From assembly GCF_027498035.1 (NCBI RefSeq), contig NZ_CP114978.1, positions 868,001 through 932,000 of the forward strand: a stretch of DNA of 64,000 nt, written 5' to 3'. Position 1 is the stretch's first letter. Each line of letters starts with the position of its first letter. The position numbers were made by a program, and so were the translations under genes. This stretch comes from Pseudoxanthomonas sp. (lineage in GTDB: Bacteria; Pseudomonadota; Gammaproteobacteria; Xanthomonadales; Xanthomonadaceae). Below, in pieces: positions 10,401-17,584 of the stretch. The notes below the pieces were generated by a model, which saw only the letters and a list, made by a program, of their open reading frames with translations, made no database searches and was not told where the DNA came from.

Positions 10401-10924
10401 CGGCGCAGCGAAGTCAGCTGACGCTGGGCGCCCACCGCATCGTCGGCCGGCACCTTGGCCGACAGGGCCAGGCGGATGATCGGTTCGGTCGAGGGATCGA
10501 AGCGCAGCAGCACCGGCGCACTGGCTTCCAGCGGCAGCTGCAGGGCTTCGAGTTTGTCGCGCACCTCCAGCCCGGCCTGGTCCATGTTGGTGCCCCAGGC
10601 GAACTGCAGCACCACATCGCTCTGGCCGGTGCGCGAAACGGACGTCAGCCGGCGCAGGTTCTTGACCACGCCCACCGACTCTTCCACCGGCTCGGACAGC
10701 AGCGTCTCGATTTCCGCCGGCGCCGCGCCGGTGTATTCGGTGCGCACGGTCAGCGTCGGATAGCTCAGGTCAGGCAGCAGGTTGACCTTGAGGCTGCCCA
10801 GCGCGATGAAACCGAACAGCAGCAACGTCACCGTCACCATCGCCACGGTCACCCGGCGGCGCACCGCCAGGGCGACGATGCCGCCACCGGCATCTTCGTG
10901 TGTTTCCCCATTCCCCGGATGCAT
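7457..10924 (-). CDS. RND efflux permease, first subunit (enlarged)
   Basis: A 1155-residue RND permease, roughly 100 residues longer than usual. It keeps the canonical proton relay: Asp465-Asp466 in TM4 (GLVVDDSIVVLES) and Lys1041 in TM10 (TKNAIILIDS). Two insertions account for the extra length. One is an Ala/Ser-rich low-complexity run at about 270-315 in the first periplasmic loop. The other is about 80 residues with its own hydrophobic stretch (VRGLVFGIAWLVVRLARGVAAVV) between the two membrane halves. Ten bases separate it from the adaptor gene upstream, and its stop overlaps the next permease. It is the likely proton-coupled partner of that subunit. Substrate unknown; SmeIJK- or MdtABC-like by gene order only. 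Confidence 0.92.
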   Translation of the reverse strand: MHPGNGETHEDAGGGIVALAVRRRVTVAMVTVTLLLFGFIALGSLKVNLLPDLSYPTLTVRTEYTGAAPAEIETLLSEPVEESVGVVKNLRRLTSVSRTGQSDVVLQFAWGTNMDQAGLEVRDKLEALQLPLEASAPVLLRFDPSTEPIIRLALSAKVPADDAVGAQRQLTSLRRYADEDLKKKLEPVEGVAAVKVGGGLEDEVQVDIDQQKLAQLHMPLSTVIDRLKAENVNLSGGRLEQGTQRYLVRTVNQFGDVDDIGNLLLTTRNAGDSAAANAAAQLAAIAASSGSAEVLAASASVQSASSSDTTSIAGGMPVRLRDVASVRQGYKEREAVIRLAGREAVELAIYKEGDANTVATAKALSQRLERIRGQLPADMSLDTLDDQSHFIEHAISEVKRDAVIGGLLAILVIFLFLRDGWSTFVIGLSLPVSIVATFFFMDRLGLSLNVMSLGGLALATGLVVDDSIVVLESIAKARERGLSIVQAAIAGTREVSMAVVASTLTTIAVFLPLVFVEGIAGQLFRDQALTVAIAIAISLVVAMTLIPMLSSLRGQAPLGFAPEAPHPQWKPQARWQKPLALGGRGIGAGVRGLVFGIAWLVVRLARGVAAVVGPVMRRLSDWAMKPYAWIERGYLRMLPAALAHPGRVLGLAALALIGTAALVPGLGTDLIPQLAQDRFEMTVKLPPGTPLRDTDAVLRTLQEKHVKDDGIFAIFGVSGSGTRLDANPTESGENIGKLTVVMANGGSPQVEARESALLRASMKAWPGAQVDFARPALFSLSTPLEVELRGQDLVTLEQAGQRLTQLLRGNAHYTDVHSTVEQGFPEIQIRFDQERAGALGLTTRQVADAVVQKVRGEVATRYSFRDRKIDVLVRAQAADRASVEDVRRLIVNPSSSRPVTLDAVADVVATTGPSEIHRADQGRVALVSAGLQGIDLGGAVREVQALAAEHPLGAGVSMHIGGQGEELADSVRSLLFAFGLAVFLVYLVMASQFESLLHPFVILFTIPLALVGAVLALKLSGSPVSVVVFIGLILLVGLVTKNAIILIDSVNQLRAAGMAKAQALVEGARSRLRPIVMTTLCTLLGFLPLALASGEGAEVRAPMAITVIGGLLVSTLLTLLVIPVVYDLLDRRELARAPKPAPDNDDDGMAQGAAA

Positions 10925-10934
10925 GGGTCGGCCC

Positions 10935-12068
10935 TCAGCGCTGCGGCGTGGCCAACGCCACGCTCTGCCCGGAAGGCGCTGGTGGCGCGTCGATCACGGT
11001 GACCGCACTGCCATCGCGCAAGGCCACCTTGCCGGCGGTCACGACTGCATCGCCAGCCTTCAGGCCCTTGCGGATTTCCACCCATGACCCATCGACATAA
11101 CCCGGCTGCACCGGCGTGCGCACGGCCTTGCCGGCGCGGACCAGATACACGGCCGGATCGCCGTCGTCCAGCAGCGCCGCACGCGGGATCACCAGCGCAT
11201 CGGCGCGATGGTCGTATTCGATCCGCAGGCGTCCGAACATACCGGCCTGCAGCTGCGTGTCGCCTTCGCCGTCAAAGGCGCAGACCACGCGGAAGGTGCC
11301 GCTGCCGGCATCCACCACCGGCGCCACGCGATCCACCTTGCCGGTGAAGGCCTTGCCCGGCAGCGCGTCGGCCAGCAGCGACACGGGCTGGCCGGCACGC
11401 AGCGTCGCCAGTTCGCGCTCGGGCACGTTGAGCGTGGCCTCCAGGCGCGAGCGATCGACGATGCGGATCACCGGTGTGTTGATCTGGACGAAATTGCCCG
11501 GCTTGATCGACCGCGACGCGACCACCCCGGAAATCGGCGCCACCACCGTGGTGTAGGACAGCTCCAGGCGGGCCAGGCGATTCTGTGCGCGCATATCTTC
11601 CAGGTCGTAGCGCAGCTGGTCGACGTCGTTGGCGCTGATCATCTGCTGGTCGACCAGCTTCAGGGCGCGCTGGTAGCTGTTTTCCAGCTTGCGCACCTGG
11701 GCGTCGGTCTGGGCCACGGCCAGCTGCGCGCGATCGGCATCCAGGCGGATCAGCGCCTGCCCGGCGCGGACCTGTTGGCCTTCTTCGACCAGCACCGCCA
11801 GCGCGACGCCGGAGGTCTTGGCGATTACCTGCGACTCGGCCCGTGGTTCGAGTGTCGTCGTCCCCGAATAGCTGGCCGCCACCGCGCGATGGCTGGCCTT
11901 GACCGCCTCGACTGGCACCGCGTCGGCGGGCTTGTCCTTCTTTTCTTCCGCGCTCTTGGGATCGGCGCCATCGGCTTTGTTGCAGCCTGGCAGGGCCACC
12001 AGCGAGGCCAGGACCAGGGCCACGGCCCCCAGTCGGACGGAAGAACGGATCGGGAGGAATATCGACAT
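10935..12068 (-). CDS. RND efflux periplasmic adaptor lipoprotein
   Basis: A 377-residue membrane-fusion protein that links the inner-membrane permeases to an outer-membrane channel. A lipobox (LVALPGC) after a hydrophobic leader predicts lipid anchoring. After it come the barrel-sandwich and alpha-hairpin parts (ESQVIAKTSGVALAVLVEEG, then VDQQMISANDVDQLRYDLEDM as the hairpin) and TTVVAPISGVVASRSIKPG returning to the lipoyl half. The C-terminal VALRDGSAVTVIDAPPAP closes the membrane-proximal domain. It is the first gene of the efflux operon. Its promoter, about 25 bases upstream, carries a 24-bp palindrome matching the one on the YtrA-type regulator promoter at 59.8 kb. No TetR-type repressor is adjacent. 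Confidence 0.9.
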   Translation of the reverse strand: MSIFLPIRSSVRLGAVALVLASLVALPGCNKADGADPKSAEEKKDKPADAVPVEAVKASHRAVAASYSGTTTLEPRAESQVIAKTSGVALAVLVEEGQQVRAGQALIRLDADRAQLAVAQTDAQVRKLENSYQRALKLVDQQMISANDVDQLRYDLEDMRAQNRLARLELSYTTVVAPISGVVASRSIKPGNFVQINTPVIRIVDRSRLEATLNVPERELATLRAGQPVSLLADALPGKAFTGKVDRVAPVVDAGSGTFRVVCAFDGEGDTQLQAGMFGRLRIEYDHRADALVIPRAALLDDGDPAVYLVRAGKAVRTPVQPGYVDGSWVEIRKGLKAGDAVVTAGKVALRDGSAVTVIDAPPAPSGQSVALATPQR

Positions 12069-12085
12069 GGCGGCTGGTCAGGGGT

Positions 12086-12109
12086 GGTGTTGTAGGCAAC
12101 TACATCACC
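12086..12109. promoter_or_regulatory. Predicted YtrA-type operator on the RND efflux promoter
   Basis: A 24-bp imperfect palindrome, GGTGTTGTAG-N4-CTACATCACC, with arms that mismatch at one position. It has the form GGTG-N16-CACC and the same half-sites and spacing as the palindrome at 59777-59800 on the promoter of the GntR/YtrA-type gene. It covers the -10 region and most of the spacer of the efflux promoter, a position where a bound repressor would block transcription. From memory, GGTG-N16-CACC has been reported for YtrA of Xanthomonas citri; I could not check this. Confidence 0.7.
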
Positions 12110-12116
12110 AAATCAA
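12089..12116 (-). promoter_or_regulatory. Candidate sigma-70 promoter for the RND operon
   Basis: On the minus strand TTGATT (12116-12111) is followed after 16 bases by TACAAC (12094-12089), each four of six to consensus. Transcription would start about 10-15 bases before the adaptor ATG at 12068. The palindrome at 12086-12109 overlaps the spacer and -10 element. Confidence 0.5.
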
Positions 12117-12148
12117 TGAAACGCCATGCGCCGAAGGTCATGGTGACC

Positions 12149-12188
12149 TGCGTCATCCCGTGTCGGCACGCGACACACGGGAGTGATG
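12149..12188. repeat. Long imperfect hairpin in divergent intergenic region
   Basis: CCCGTGTCG and CGACACACGGG (about 12157-12180) pair with a 2-base bulge around a GCACG loop, and flanking GCGTCAT/AGTGATGC can extend the stem. It lies between the divergent efflux and cytochrome promoters. It has no T-tract, so a terminator is unlikely; role unknown. Confidence 0.35.
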
Positions 12189-12253
12189 CGCTCCCGCAGG
12201 CTCGAAACGCACGTAAGTTGTTGCGTCGCGTCAATTTTTTCCCGGCGGCAGCC

Positions 12254-12284
12254 TTGCCGGAGAGGCTGAACGGCAGGCTATACT
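12254..12284 (+). promoter_or_regulatory. Candidate promoter for the cytochrome c pair
   Basis: TTGCCG at 12254-12259 and TATACT at 12279-12284, 19 bases apart, about 58 bases before the first cytochrome ATG. The -10 matches consensus well; the spacing is at the long end. Confidence 0.45.
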
Positions 12285-12341
12285 CGCCCCAAGCCAAGCG
12301 CCTCGGATGAGACGGGACGCGCGCAAATCTCGGAACACAAC

Positions 12342-12740
12342 ATGACGCGACCGCTGTTGTCCGCCGCTTGTTTCGCCCTGCTGCTCACTGGCGTGATTCC
12401 CGCCAGCCAGGCCCGCCAGGACGCCAAGGAACCCGCCCCACCCGCTTCGACTCCAGCCCCGGCCGCCACACCGGCACCCGCCGCGCCCGTGGCCAACCTG
12501 GAAACCGGCAAGCAGCTGTCCTACACCTGCCAAGGCTGCCACGGGGTCACCGGTTACAAGAACGCCTACCCCAACTACCACGTGCCGCGGATCGGCGGGC
12601 AGACGAGCGAATACCTCGTCCAGGCACTGACCGAGTACAAGGCCGGCAAGCGCAAGCATCCAACGATGCAGGCCCAGGCCCAGAGCTTCTCCGACCAGGA
12701 CATCACCGACCTGGCCGCCTACCTGTCCAGCCTGAAGTAA
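12342..12740 (+). CDS. Small exported c-type cytochrome
   Basis: A 132-residue periplasmic class I cytochrome c. A signal peptide of about 25 residues (FALLLTGVIPASQA) is followed by an Ala/Pro-rich linker of about 25 residues, then a single haem site CQGCH (Cys63, Cys66, His67). Met109 in HPTMQAQA is the probable sixth ligand. The ending SFSDQDITDLAAYLSSLK is the usual C-terminal helix. It resembles single-haem c4/c553 electron carriers that feed terminal oxidases or nitrogen-oxide reductases. A second single-haem cytochrome follows after 7 bases, so together they may do the job of one di-haem c4. The redox partner is not visible in the window. Confidence 0.85.
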   Translation: MTRPLLSAACFALLLTGVIPASQARQDAKEPAPPASTPAPAATPAPAAPVANLETGKQLSYTCQGCHGVTGYKNAYPNYHVPRIGGQTSEYLVQALTEYKAGKRKHPTMQAQAQSFSDQDITDLAAYLSSLK

Positions 12741-12747
12741 GCCGACC

Positions 12748-13203
12748 ATGCGCATCGCCGTCCTCGTTCCGCGTCTGACCCTTGCCCTGGCCGCAGCATT
12801 GGCCCTGGCCGCCTGCTCCAAGATCGAAACCACCGACACCGCAGCGACCGACCCCGGCCATGCCAGTGGCGAACACGGCAGCGGCTCGTCGGCCGGCCTG
12901 CCGCCGGGCAACATCGCCGCCGGCGAGAAAAAGGCACAGGAAAAAGGCAAGGCCACCGGCCAGAGCTGCGTCGACTGCCACGGTGCTGAAGGCAACAAGC
13001 CGATCGCACCGAACTACCCGCACCTGGCCGGCCAGTACGCCGACTACCTGGCGCACGCACTGCAGGCTTACCGCACGGGCGACCGCGAACAGGCACTCAT
13101 GACGCCGCAGGCAGCCAACCTGAGCGACCAGGACATCGCCAACCTGGCGGCCTACTTCGCCTCGCGCAAGGGTGAGCTGCGCGACCTGCACGGTCTGGAT
13201 TGA
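12748..13203 (+). CDS. c-type cytochrome lipoprotein
   Basis: A 151-residue single-haem cytochrome with a lipobox (ALALAAC, Cys23), so it should be lipid-anchored on the periplasmic face. After a Gly/Ser/His-rich linker it has CVDCH (Cys74, Cys77, His78) and Met118 in ALMTPQAANL as the likely sixth ligand. NLSDQDIANLAAYFASRKGEL is the C-terminal helix, closely matching the upstream cytochrome, so the pair looks like a tandem duplication with one soluble and one anchored form. The genes are 7 bases apart and are followed by a clear intrinsic terminator. Confidence 0.85.
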   Translation: MRIAVLVPRLTLALAAALALAACSKIETTDTAATDPGHASGEHGSGSSAGLPPGNIAAGEKKAQEKGKATGQSCVDCHGAEGNKPIAPNYPHLAGQYADYLAHALQAYRTGDREQALMTPQAANLSDQDIANLAAYFASRKGELRDLHGLD

Positions 13204-13233
13204 CGGGCGGTTCTCTGCCGCGTCGATGCAATG

Positions 13234-13258
13234 AAAAGGGCCTTGCGGCCCTTTTTCA
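13234..13258 (+). terminator. Intrinsic terminator after the cytochrome operon
   Basis: A stem of AAAAGGGCC pairing with GGCCCTTTTT around a TTGC loop, 30 bases after the second cytochrome stop. The A/T ends let it act in both directions, which would also suit the convergent minus-strand gene ending at 13304. Confidence 0.85.
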
Positions 13259-13303
13259 TATCCCGTTCGCCTGTTCCCGGCCCACGGAACGATGCCGCCG
13301 CAC

Positions 13304-15070
13304 TCAGCTGCCTTCCGGGATCGGCGTGCGCTTGACCGGAATCTCCGGCGGCGGACGCGCGGTGGCTGGCTGCTCGTTCATGTTCGGATCGAACAAACCA
13401 CAGGCGCCGCCGGCCTGCAGTACCGAGACCACGCACTTGATGCGTTTGCTGGTGCCGGGGATCGGGATCTCCATCTCGCTGATGCCGGCCTGCACCCAGT
13501 CCTGCAGCAGCGAGCCGCCGGGAATCCAGTACTTGTCGAACATCGTGGGTTCGTAGCCGAACGCCGGGCGTTCCAGCCATTTTCCCGCGCGGTCGGCATC
13601 GATCCTGGCCTGCTGGCGCGAACCGGGGACACCGGGTTTGACCGTCCGGCCGCCGGCCGTATCGCCAGGCAACTTCGCACTGCCATCGGCATTGAACAGC
13701 CCCTTCAGGCCTTCACCCGCACCCGCCTGGTTGCCGGGCGTCACCTGGCTGGAAGCGCCCCAGTCATCGGCGGTCTTCGGGCCCGGCGTGCCCAGGCGAT
13801 CGCTGGGGCTGGCCCCCGCGCCCGGCGTATTGGCAATACTGCCGGCAGTGTTGCCACCACTGATCGGCGACGGCGGTGCGCCGGTGCTGGCGGTGTTGCT
13901 GGAGTTCTGCGCGGCACGCCCCTGTTCGGCCTGGGCAGCGGCAGGTTGGGCGCTGCTTGAGGTCGATTGCGAGGCTGGCGACTCAGGCGCCCTGGCGCTG
14001 GCTTGCGCCTCTGCCGGTGCATCCGGTGTCGGAATCTCGCGTATCCGCGCCTGCGTCGGTTGGCTGCCTTGAAGCTGCACCGTCGCCGCTGCGGTGGCGC
14101 GCATCGGCCGCAGCGCCGGTGCCTGCACGGTGACCTCCGGTGCGGGCATTGGGATTTCGCGCTGGCGCACCTGCGCCTGTGGCACCACAGGCGCATCCAT
14201 GGGTCGCGGCGCGACCTGCTGCACGGCCACCGGCTGCTGGTCCTGCACGATCTCCACTTCGCGGACACGTGCAGCGGTCTGCGGCATCTGGATCTGCGGC
14301 ACGCGCAGCTGGATCTGGGGCGGCGTCACCGGTGGCAACACGAAGTCCTGGGTCGGCTGCGGCGTTTCGGTGACCTGCAACGGCTGTTCGGCGGGCGCGG
14401 GCTGCGGCGGCTCGGGCCTTGGCTGAGGTTCTGCCGGTGCTGGCTGCGCAGCGACTTCAGGCTGTGGCGGCGGCGTGGCCGGCGCGGGCTGGGCTTCAGC
14501 AGGTTCGGCCGTCGGCGCATCAGGCGTGGTCGACGCAGCCGTTGCGCGGCGTGGCTGGCTTGTGGCTTTCGACGCGGTTGCAGGGGCGGCGGCCTGCGCG
14601 CCGGTTTCCGGCGTCTGCGGACCCGCACCGCCACCCTCGCCCTGGGTGCCACGGCCGATCAGGGTCAGCTGCACACGCGTGCCGTCGGCCTCTTCCGCCG
14701 GCCTGGGCATGGTGATCAGGCTGACCAACAGCAGCAGCACCAGGAACCCAAGGTGCAGCAGCAGGCTGCCGAGTCCACCGAGCCAGCGCGTACCGCGTTC
14801 CTCGCGCGGCGGCGGGTCCCAGTGCTGCCACAGCAGCGAGCGCAACGCGCGCCAGCGCGTCATCGGCACGACCCTGGCTGGTGTCGGGCGCGGACGCAAC
14901 GCAAGCTCGGCGATCAGCGCATCGATCGGCTCATAGGTGAGGCGACCATGGCGCTGCGGGGCATTACGCAGCCAGATGCCCCAGCCATGCGGCAATCCCG
15001 TGGTTTTTTCGACAATGGGCCTGGGCCTGCGCGGCAGCAGGAACGCGATGATCTCGGTGGCAGTCGTCAC
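13304..15070 (-). CDS. Proline/alanine/glutamine-rich transmembrane repetitive protein
   Basis: A 588-residue protein with one membrane helix at about 97-120 (LGGLGSLLLHLGFLVLLLLVSLIT), a cytoplasmic N-terminus of about 95 residues, and a very long periplasmic part. Residues 140 to about 460 are low-complexity Pro/Ala/Gln/Glu, like a TonB-style spacer. The last 110 or so residues are ordered and contain FGYEPTMFDKYWIPGGSLLQDWVQAG and a Cys pair (IKCVVSV, GGACGLF) that could form a disulfide. Xanthomonads carry orthologues annotated 'transmembrane repetitive protein'; function unknown. It starts with GTG 15 bases downstream of nfuA and so is probably co-transcribed with it. Confidence 0.75.
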   Translation of the reverse strand: MTTATEIIAFLLPRRPRPIVEKTTGLPHGWGIWLRNAPQRHGRLTYEPIDALIAELALRPRPTPARVVPMTRWRALRSLLWQHWDPPPREERGTRWLGGLGSLLLHLGFLVLLLLVSLITMPRPAEEADGTRVQLTLIGRGTQGEGGGAGPQTPETGAQAAAPATASKATSQPRRATAASTTPDAPTAEPAEAQPAPATPPPQPEVAAQPAPAEPQPRPEPPQPAPAEQPLQVTETPQPTQDFVLPPVTPPQIQLRVPQIQMPQTAARVREVEIVQDQQPVAVQQVAPRPMDAPVVPQAQVRQREIPMPAPEVTVQAPALRPMRATAAATVQLQGSQPTQARIREIPTPDAPAEAQASARAPESPASQSTSSSAQPAAAQAEQGRAAQNSSNTASTGAPPSPISGGNTAGSIANTPGAGASPSDRLGTPGPKTADDWGASSQVTPGNQAGAGEGLKGLFNADGSAKLPGDTAGGRTVKPGVPGSRQQARIDADRAGKWLERPAFGYEPTMFDKYWIPGGSLLQDWVQAGISEMEIPIPGTSKRIKCVVSVLQAGGACGLFDPNMNEQPATARPPPEIPVKRTPIPEGS

Positions 15071-15085
15071 CGGGGCAGCGAATGC

Positions 15086-15679
15086 TTAGGCGGCGTCGCG
15101 AGGCATGTACGGCGCGGCGCCGGTGTCGTGATCGGTGGCATCGCGCACCGCGGTCACGCCGGGGACACGCGTCAGCAAGGTCTTCTCGATGCCCTGCTTC
15201 AGGGTGACATCGGCCATGCCGCAACCGTGGCAACCACCGCCGAAGCGCAGGAACACCACGCCATCGCCGGTCACTTCCTGCACCGCCACGCGGCCGCCAT
15301 GCGAGGCCAGTTGCGGGTTCACTTCATGCTCGACGACCCAGCGCACGCGTTCGACCAGCGACGCGCCTTCGGCCGGCGCCTTGCCCTTGATGTGTGGCGC
15401 CTTGATGGTCAGCTGGCTACCGGTGCCCTGGGTGACGTAATCGATCTCGGCACCATCAAGCCACGGCACGCTGGCCGCATCGACATAGATCGTGAAGCCG
15501 TCGCAATCCACGGCCCATTCGTCGCCGGCCAGTTCGCGCGGCTCGGCGAATTCCAGCCGGGCATCGGCACGCGGCGTGCCGGGATCGACCGCACTCAGGC
15601 GCACGCCAAGACCTTCGCTGGCCTCACGTTCGATCAGCTTGCGGAAATGGGTCTGGGCGGTGTCGGAGATCTGGATCAT
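15086..15679 (-). CDS. nfuA: Fe-S cluster carrier protein NfuA
   Basis: Carries [4Fe-4S] clusters to client proteins, especially under oxidative stress. The 197-residue protein has a degenerate A-type N-terminal domain lacking the usual cysteines ([14 protein letters not shown] through about residue 95) and a C-terminal Nfu domain. The cluster-binding CHGC lies at Cys150 and Cys153 within [23 protein letters not shown]. Length and two-domain layout match Escherichia coli NfuA. It is transcribed away from phhB and upstream of the repetitive membrane protein gene. Confidence 0.93.
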   Translation of the reverse strand: MIQISDTAQTHFRKLIEREASEGLGVRLSAVDPGTPRADARLEFAEPRELAGDEWAVDCDGFTIYVDAASVPWLDGAEIDYVTQGTGSQLTIKAPHIKGKAPAEGASLVERVRWVVEHEVNPQLASHGGRVAVQEVTGDGVVFLRFGGGCHGCGMADVTLKQGIEKTLLTRVPGVTAVRDATDHDTGAAPYMPRDAA

Positions 15680-15794
15680 GGACGTATTCTACCGACCCCG
15701 CCGCCGACCGGTCAGAACAGTGTGGTCACGGTGGGGAATGTTACGTTCAGCCACCCGGCACCCTTGCATCACGCCCGCCCGCAGGAGACCTCCC

Positions 15795-16142
15795 ATGTCC
15801 GATCTCGTTCCGCTTGCCGCCGCGCACTGCCTGCCGCGCAGCGGTGCCGAACACCGCCTGGGACAGGCGCGGGTGGCCGAACTGCTGCCGCAACTGCCTG
15901 GCTGGGAGCTATCCGAACAGGGCAAGGCGCTGATCCGCACGTTCAGATTCCCCGATTATTACCGCACCCTCGCCTTCGTCAACGCGCTGGCCTGGATCGC
16001 CCATGGTGAAGACCACCACCCGGACCTGGGCGTGCACTACGACCGGGTCGTGGTGCGATTTTCCACCCATGACGTGGGCGGCCTGAGCGAGAACGACTTC
16101 ATCTGCGCCGCGAAGGCGCAGGCACTGGAACCCAATCAATGA
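15795..16142 (+). CDS. phhB: Pterin-4a-carbinolamine dehydratase
   Basis: Dehydrates 4a-hydroxytetrahydrobiopterin, regenerating the pterin cofactor of phenylalanine hydroxylase. The 115-residue product carries the active-site [33 protein letters not shown] block with the conserved His-His-Pro-Asp. The ATG at 15795 follows CAGGAGACC, a good ribosome-binding site; the frame is open further upstream but without conserved sequence. Its stop overlaps the ATG of the next gene (ATGA). No phenylalanine hydroxylase gene is in the window. Confidence 0.9.
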   Translation: MSDLVPLAAAHCLPRSGAEHRLGQARVAELLPQLPGWELSEQGKALIRTFRFPDYYRTLAFVNALAWIAHGEDHHPDLGVHYDRVVVRFSTHDVGGLSENDFICAAKAQALEPNQ

Positions 16143-16579
16143 ACACTGTTTCCAACCTGCTGGTTTCCCTGCGCGGCGCGCTGTGCGTGTCCGCCGTCCT
16201 GCTGGCTGCCGGTTGCAGCCAGCAGCCCGAAGCCGAAGCCCCGGCCGAACCCATCGCGACCGAACTGACCGCCGTGGAAACCCCGCCGCCGCAGTACCCG
16301 ATGGACGCGGCCTGCAACGGCAATGGCGGCACTTCGACGCTGAAGGTCACCGTCGGCACCGAGGGCGTGCCGACCGACGTCATCGTGTTCCGGGGTAGCG
16401 GCAACGACGCGCTGGACGATGCCGCCGTCACCGCGGTGAAGGCCTGGACGTTCAAGGCCGCCACCCGTGGCGGCCAGCCGGTCGCCCAGACCATCAACGT
16501 GCCGGTGAACTTCCCACCGCCGCAGGTTCGCCCGGATGCGTGCTTCTCGCTGGACGAGAAGAAGCCGGCGCAGCCATAA
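16139..16579 (+). CDS. Lipoprotein with TonB C-terminal-like domain
   Basis: A 146-residue predicted lipoprotein (LLAAGC, Cys26) followed by a short acidic Pro linker and a TonB C-terminal-type domain: [43 protein letters not shown] and INVPVNF. Real TonB is held by a transmembrane helix that contacts ExbB/ExbD. A lipid anchor cannot do this, so the domain is probably used here for binding rather than energy transfer. Translation is coupled to phhB by a 4-base overlap. Calling it 'energy transducer TonB', as automatic annotation may, would be misleading. Confidence 0.75.
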   Translation: MNTVSNLLVSLRGALCVSAVLLAAGCSQQPEAEAPAEPIATELTAVETPPPQYPMDAACNGNGGTSTLKVTVGTEGVPTDVIVFRGSGNDALDDAAVTAVKAWTFKAATRGGQPVAQTINVPVNFPPPQVRPDACFSLDEKKPAQP

Positions 16580-16603
16580 GGATGTCGGGCAACGCGTTGG
16601 CTG

Positions 16604-17584
16604 TCAGGCCAGCGCGTCCAACGCCGCGGCCAGGTCATCGGCCAACGGCGCGTTGAGCACGTAAGGCGTGCGGCCGCTGTCCAGCGAAAATTCCAGCGAC
16701 GCGGCATGCAGGAACAGCCGCTTCAGCCCTGCCTGCTCGCGCAACCGCTTGTTGGCTTCCGGATCGCCGTATTTGTCGTCGCCGGCCACCGCGTGGCCGA
16801 TGTGCTGGGCGTGGACGCGAATCTGGTGGGTGCGGCCGGTCTCGATCAGCACTTCGCAATAGGACTGGCCGCCGCGGCGTTCGAGCACCTTGAAGTGGCT
16901 GACGCTGGGCTTGCCGCCGTCATTGACCTGGACGTGGCGCTCGCCGCCCTGGCGCAGGCCAACCAGCAGCGGCGCGTCCACGGTCATGGTGCCGTCGGGC
17001 ATGCGCCCGGTCAGCAGGGTCAGGTAGCGCTTGCGGATGCCCTTGTTCGGACCGGCATCCTCGCGCAGCAAGGCCTGGAGTTCGGTCAGGGCCGAGCGCT
17101 TCTTGGCCAGGATCAGCAGGCCGGAGGTGTCCCGGTCCAGGCGGTGGACCAGTTCCAGCGACTGGTTGGGCCGCAGGGCGCGCATGGTCTCGATGGCGCC
17201 ATGGCTGATCCCGCTACCGCCATGGCTGGCCACGCCGGTCGGCTTGTTGATGACCAGCAGGCGCGCGTCCTCGAACACAATCGCCGCCTCCATCCGGGCG
17301 AGAAAACCAGCCGGCGGAGCTGAACCGGGCCCGGTTTCGTCCAGGTTGACCGGCGGCACCCGCACCTCATCCCCGGCCACCAGCTTGCGCTCGGCCTTGG
17401 CCCGGCCCCCGTTCACCCGCACCTGGCCACTGCGGACCAGCTTGTAGACCAGGCTGCGGGGGGCGCCCTTGAGTTGGCCCAGCAGGAAATTGTCCAGCCG
17501 CTGGCCCTCGCGGTCCTCAGGCACCACCACAGTGCGGACGGTGCTGCGCGCGGGGGGATTTTCGGAGCGTGGGGGTGCAGTCAT
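16604..17584 (-). CDS. rluC: 23S rRNA pseudouridine(955/2504/2580) synthase
   Basis: Converts three uridines in 23S rRNA to pseudouridine. The 326-residue protein has an N-terminal S4 RNA-binding domain (QRLDNFLLGQL to about residue 75) and a RluA-type catalytic domain with LVHRLDRDTSGLLILAKK, Asp150 being the catalytic residue. The ATG at 17584 begins MTAPPRSENP; the frame stays open another 55 codons upstream but this would run into the rne leader and has no family similarity. It lies divergent to rne, the same arrangement as in E. coli, which supports the rluC assignment over other RluA-family members. Confidence 0.93.
   Translation of the reverse strand: MTAPPRSENPPARSTVRTVVVPEDREGQRLDNFLLGQLKGAPRSLVYKLVRSGQVRVNGGRAKAERKLVAGDEVRVPPVNLDETGPGSAPPAGFLARMEAAIVFEDARLLVINKPTGVASHGGSGISHGAIETMRALRPNQSLELVHRLDRDTSGLLILAKKRSALTELQALLREDAGPNKGIRKRYLTLLTGRMPDGTMTVDAPLLVGLRQGGERHVQVNDGGKPSVSHFKVLERRGGQSYCEVLIETGRTHQIRVHAQHIGHAVAGDDKYGDPEANKRLREQAGLKRLFLHAASLEFSLDSGRTPYVLNAPLADDLAAALDALA

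Noticed and set aside
12228..12240. Shared GCGTCAATTTTTT string with the region near 38690
   Set aside because: A 13-base match with a T-run is expected by chance at this window size; positions relative to genes differ.
13967..16009. A 680-codon plus-strand frame across the repetitive protein and nfuA genes
   Set aside because: It is antisense to two convincing genes; its His/Arg/Gly-rich translation has no recognisable family.
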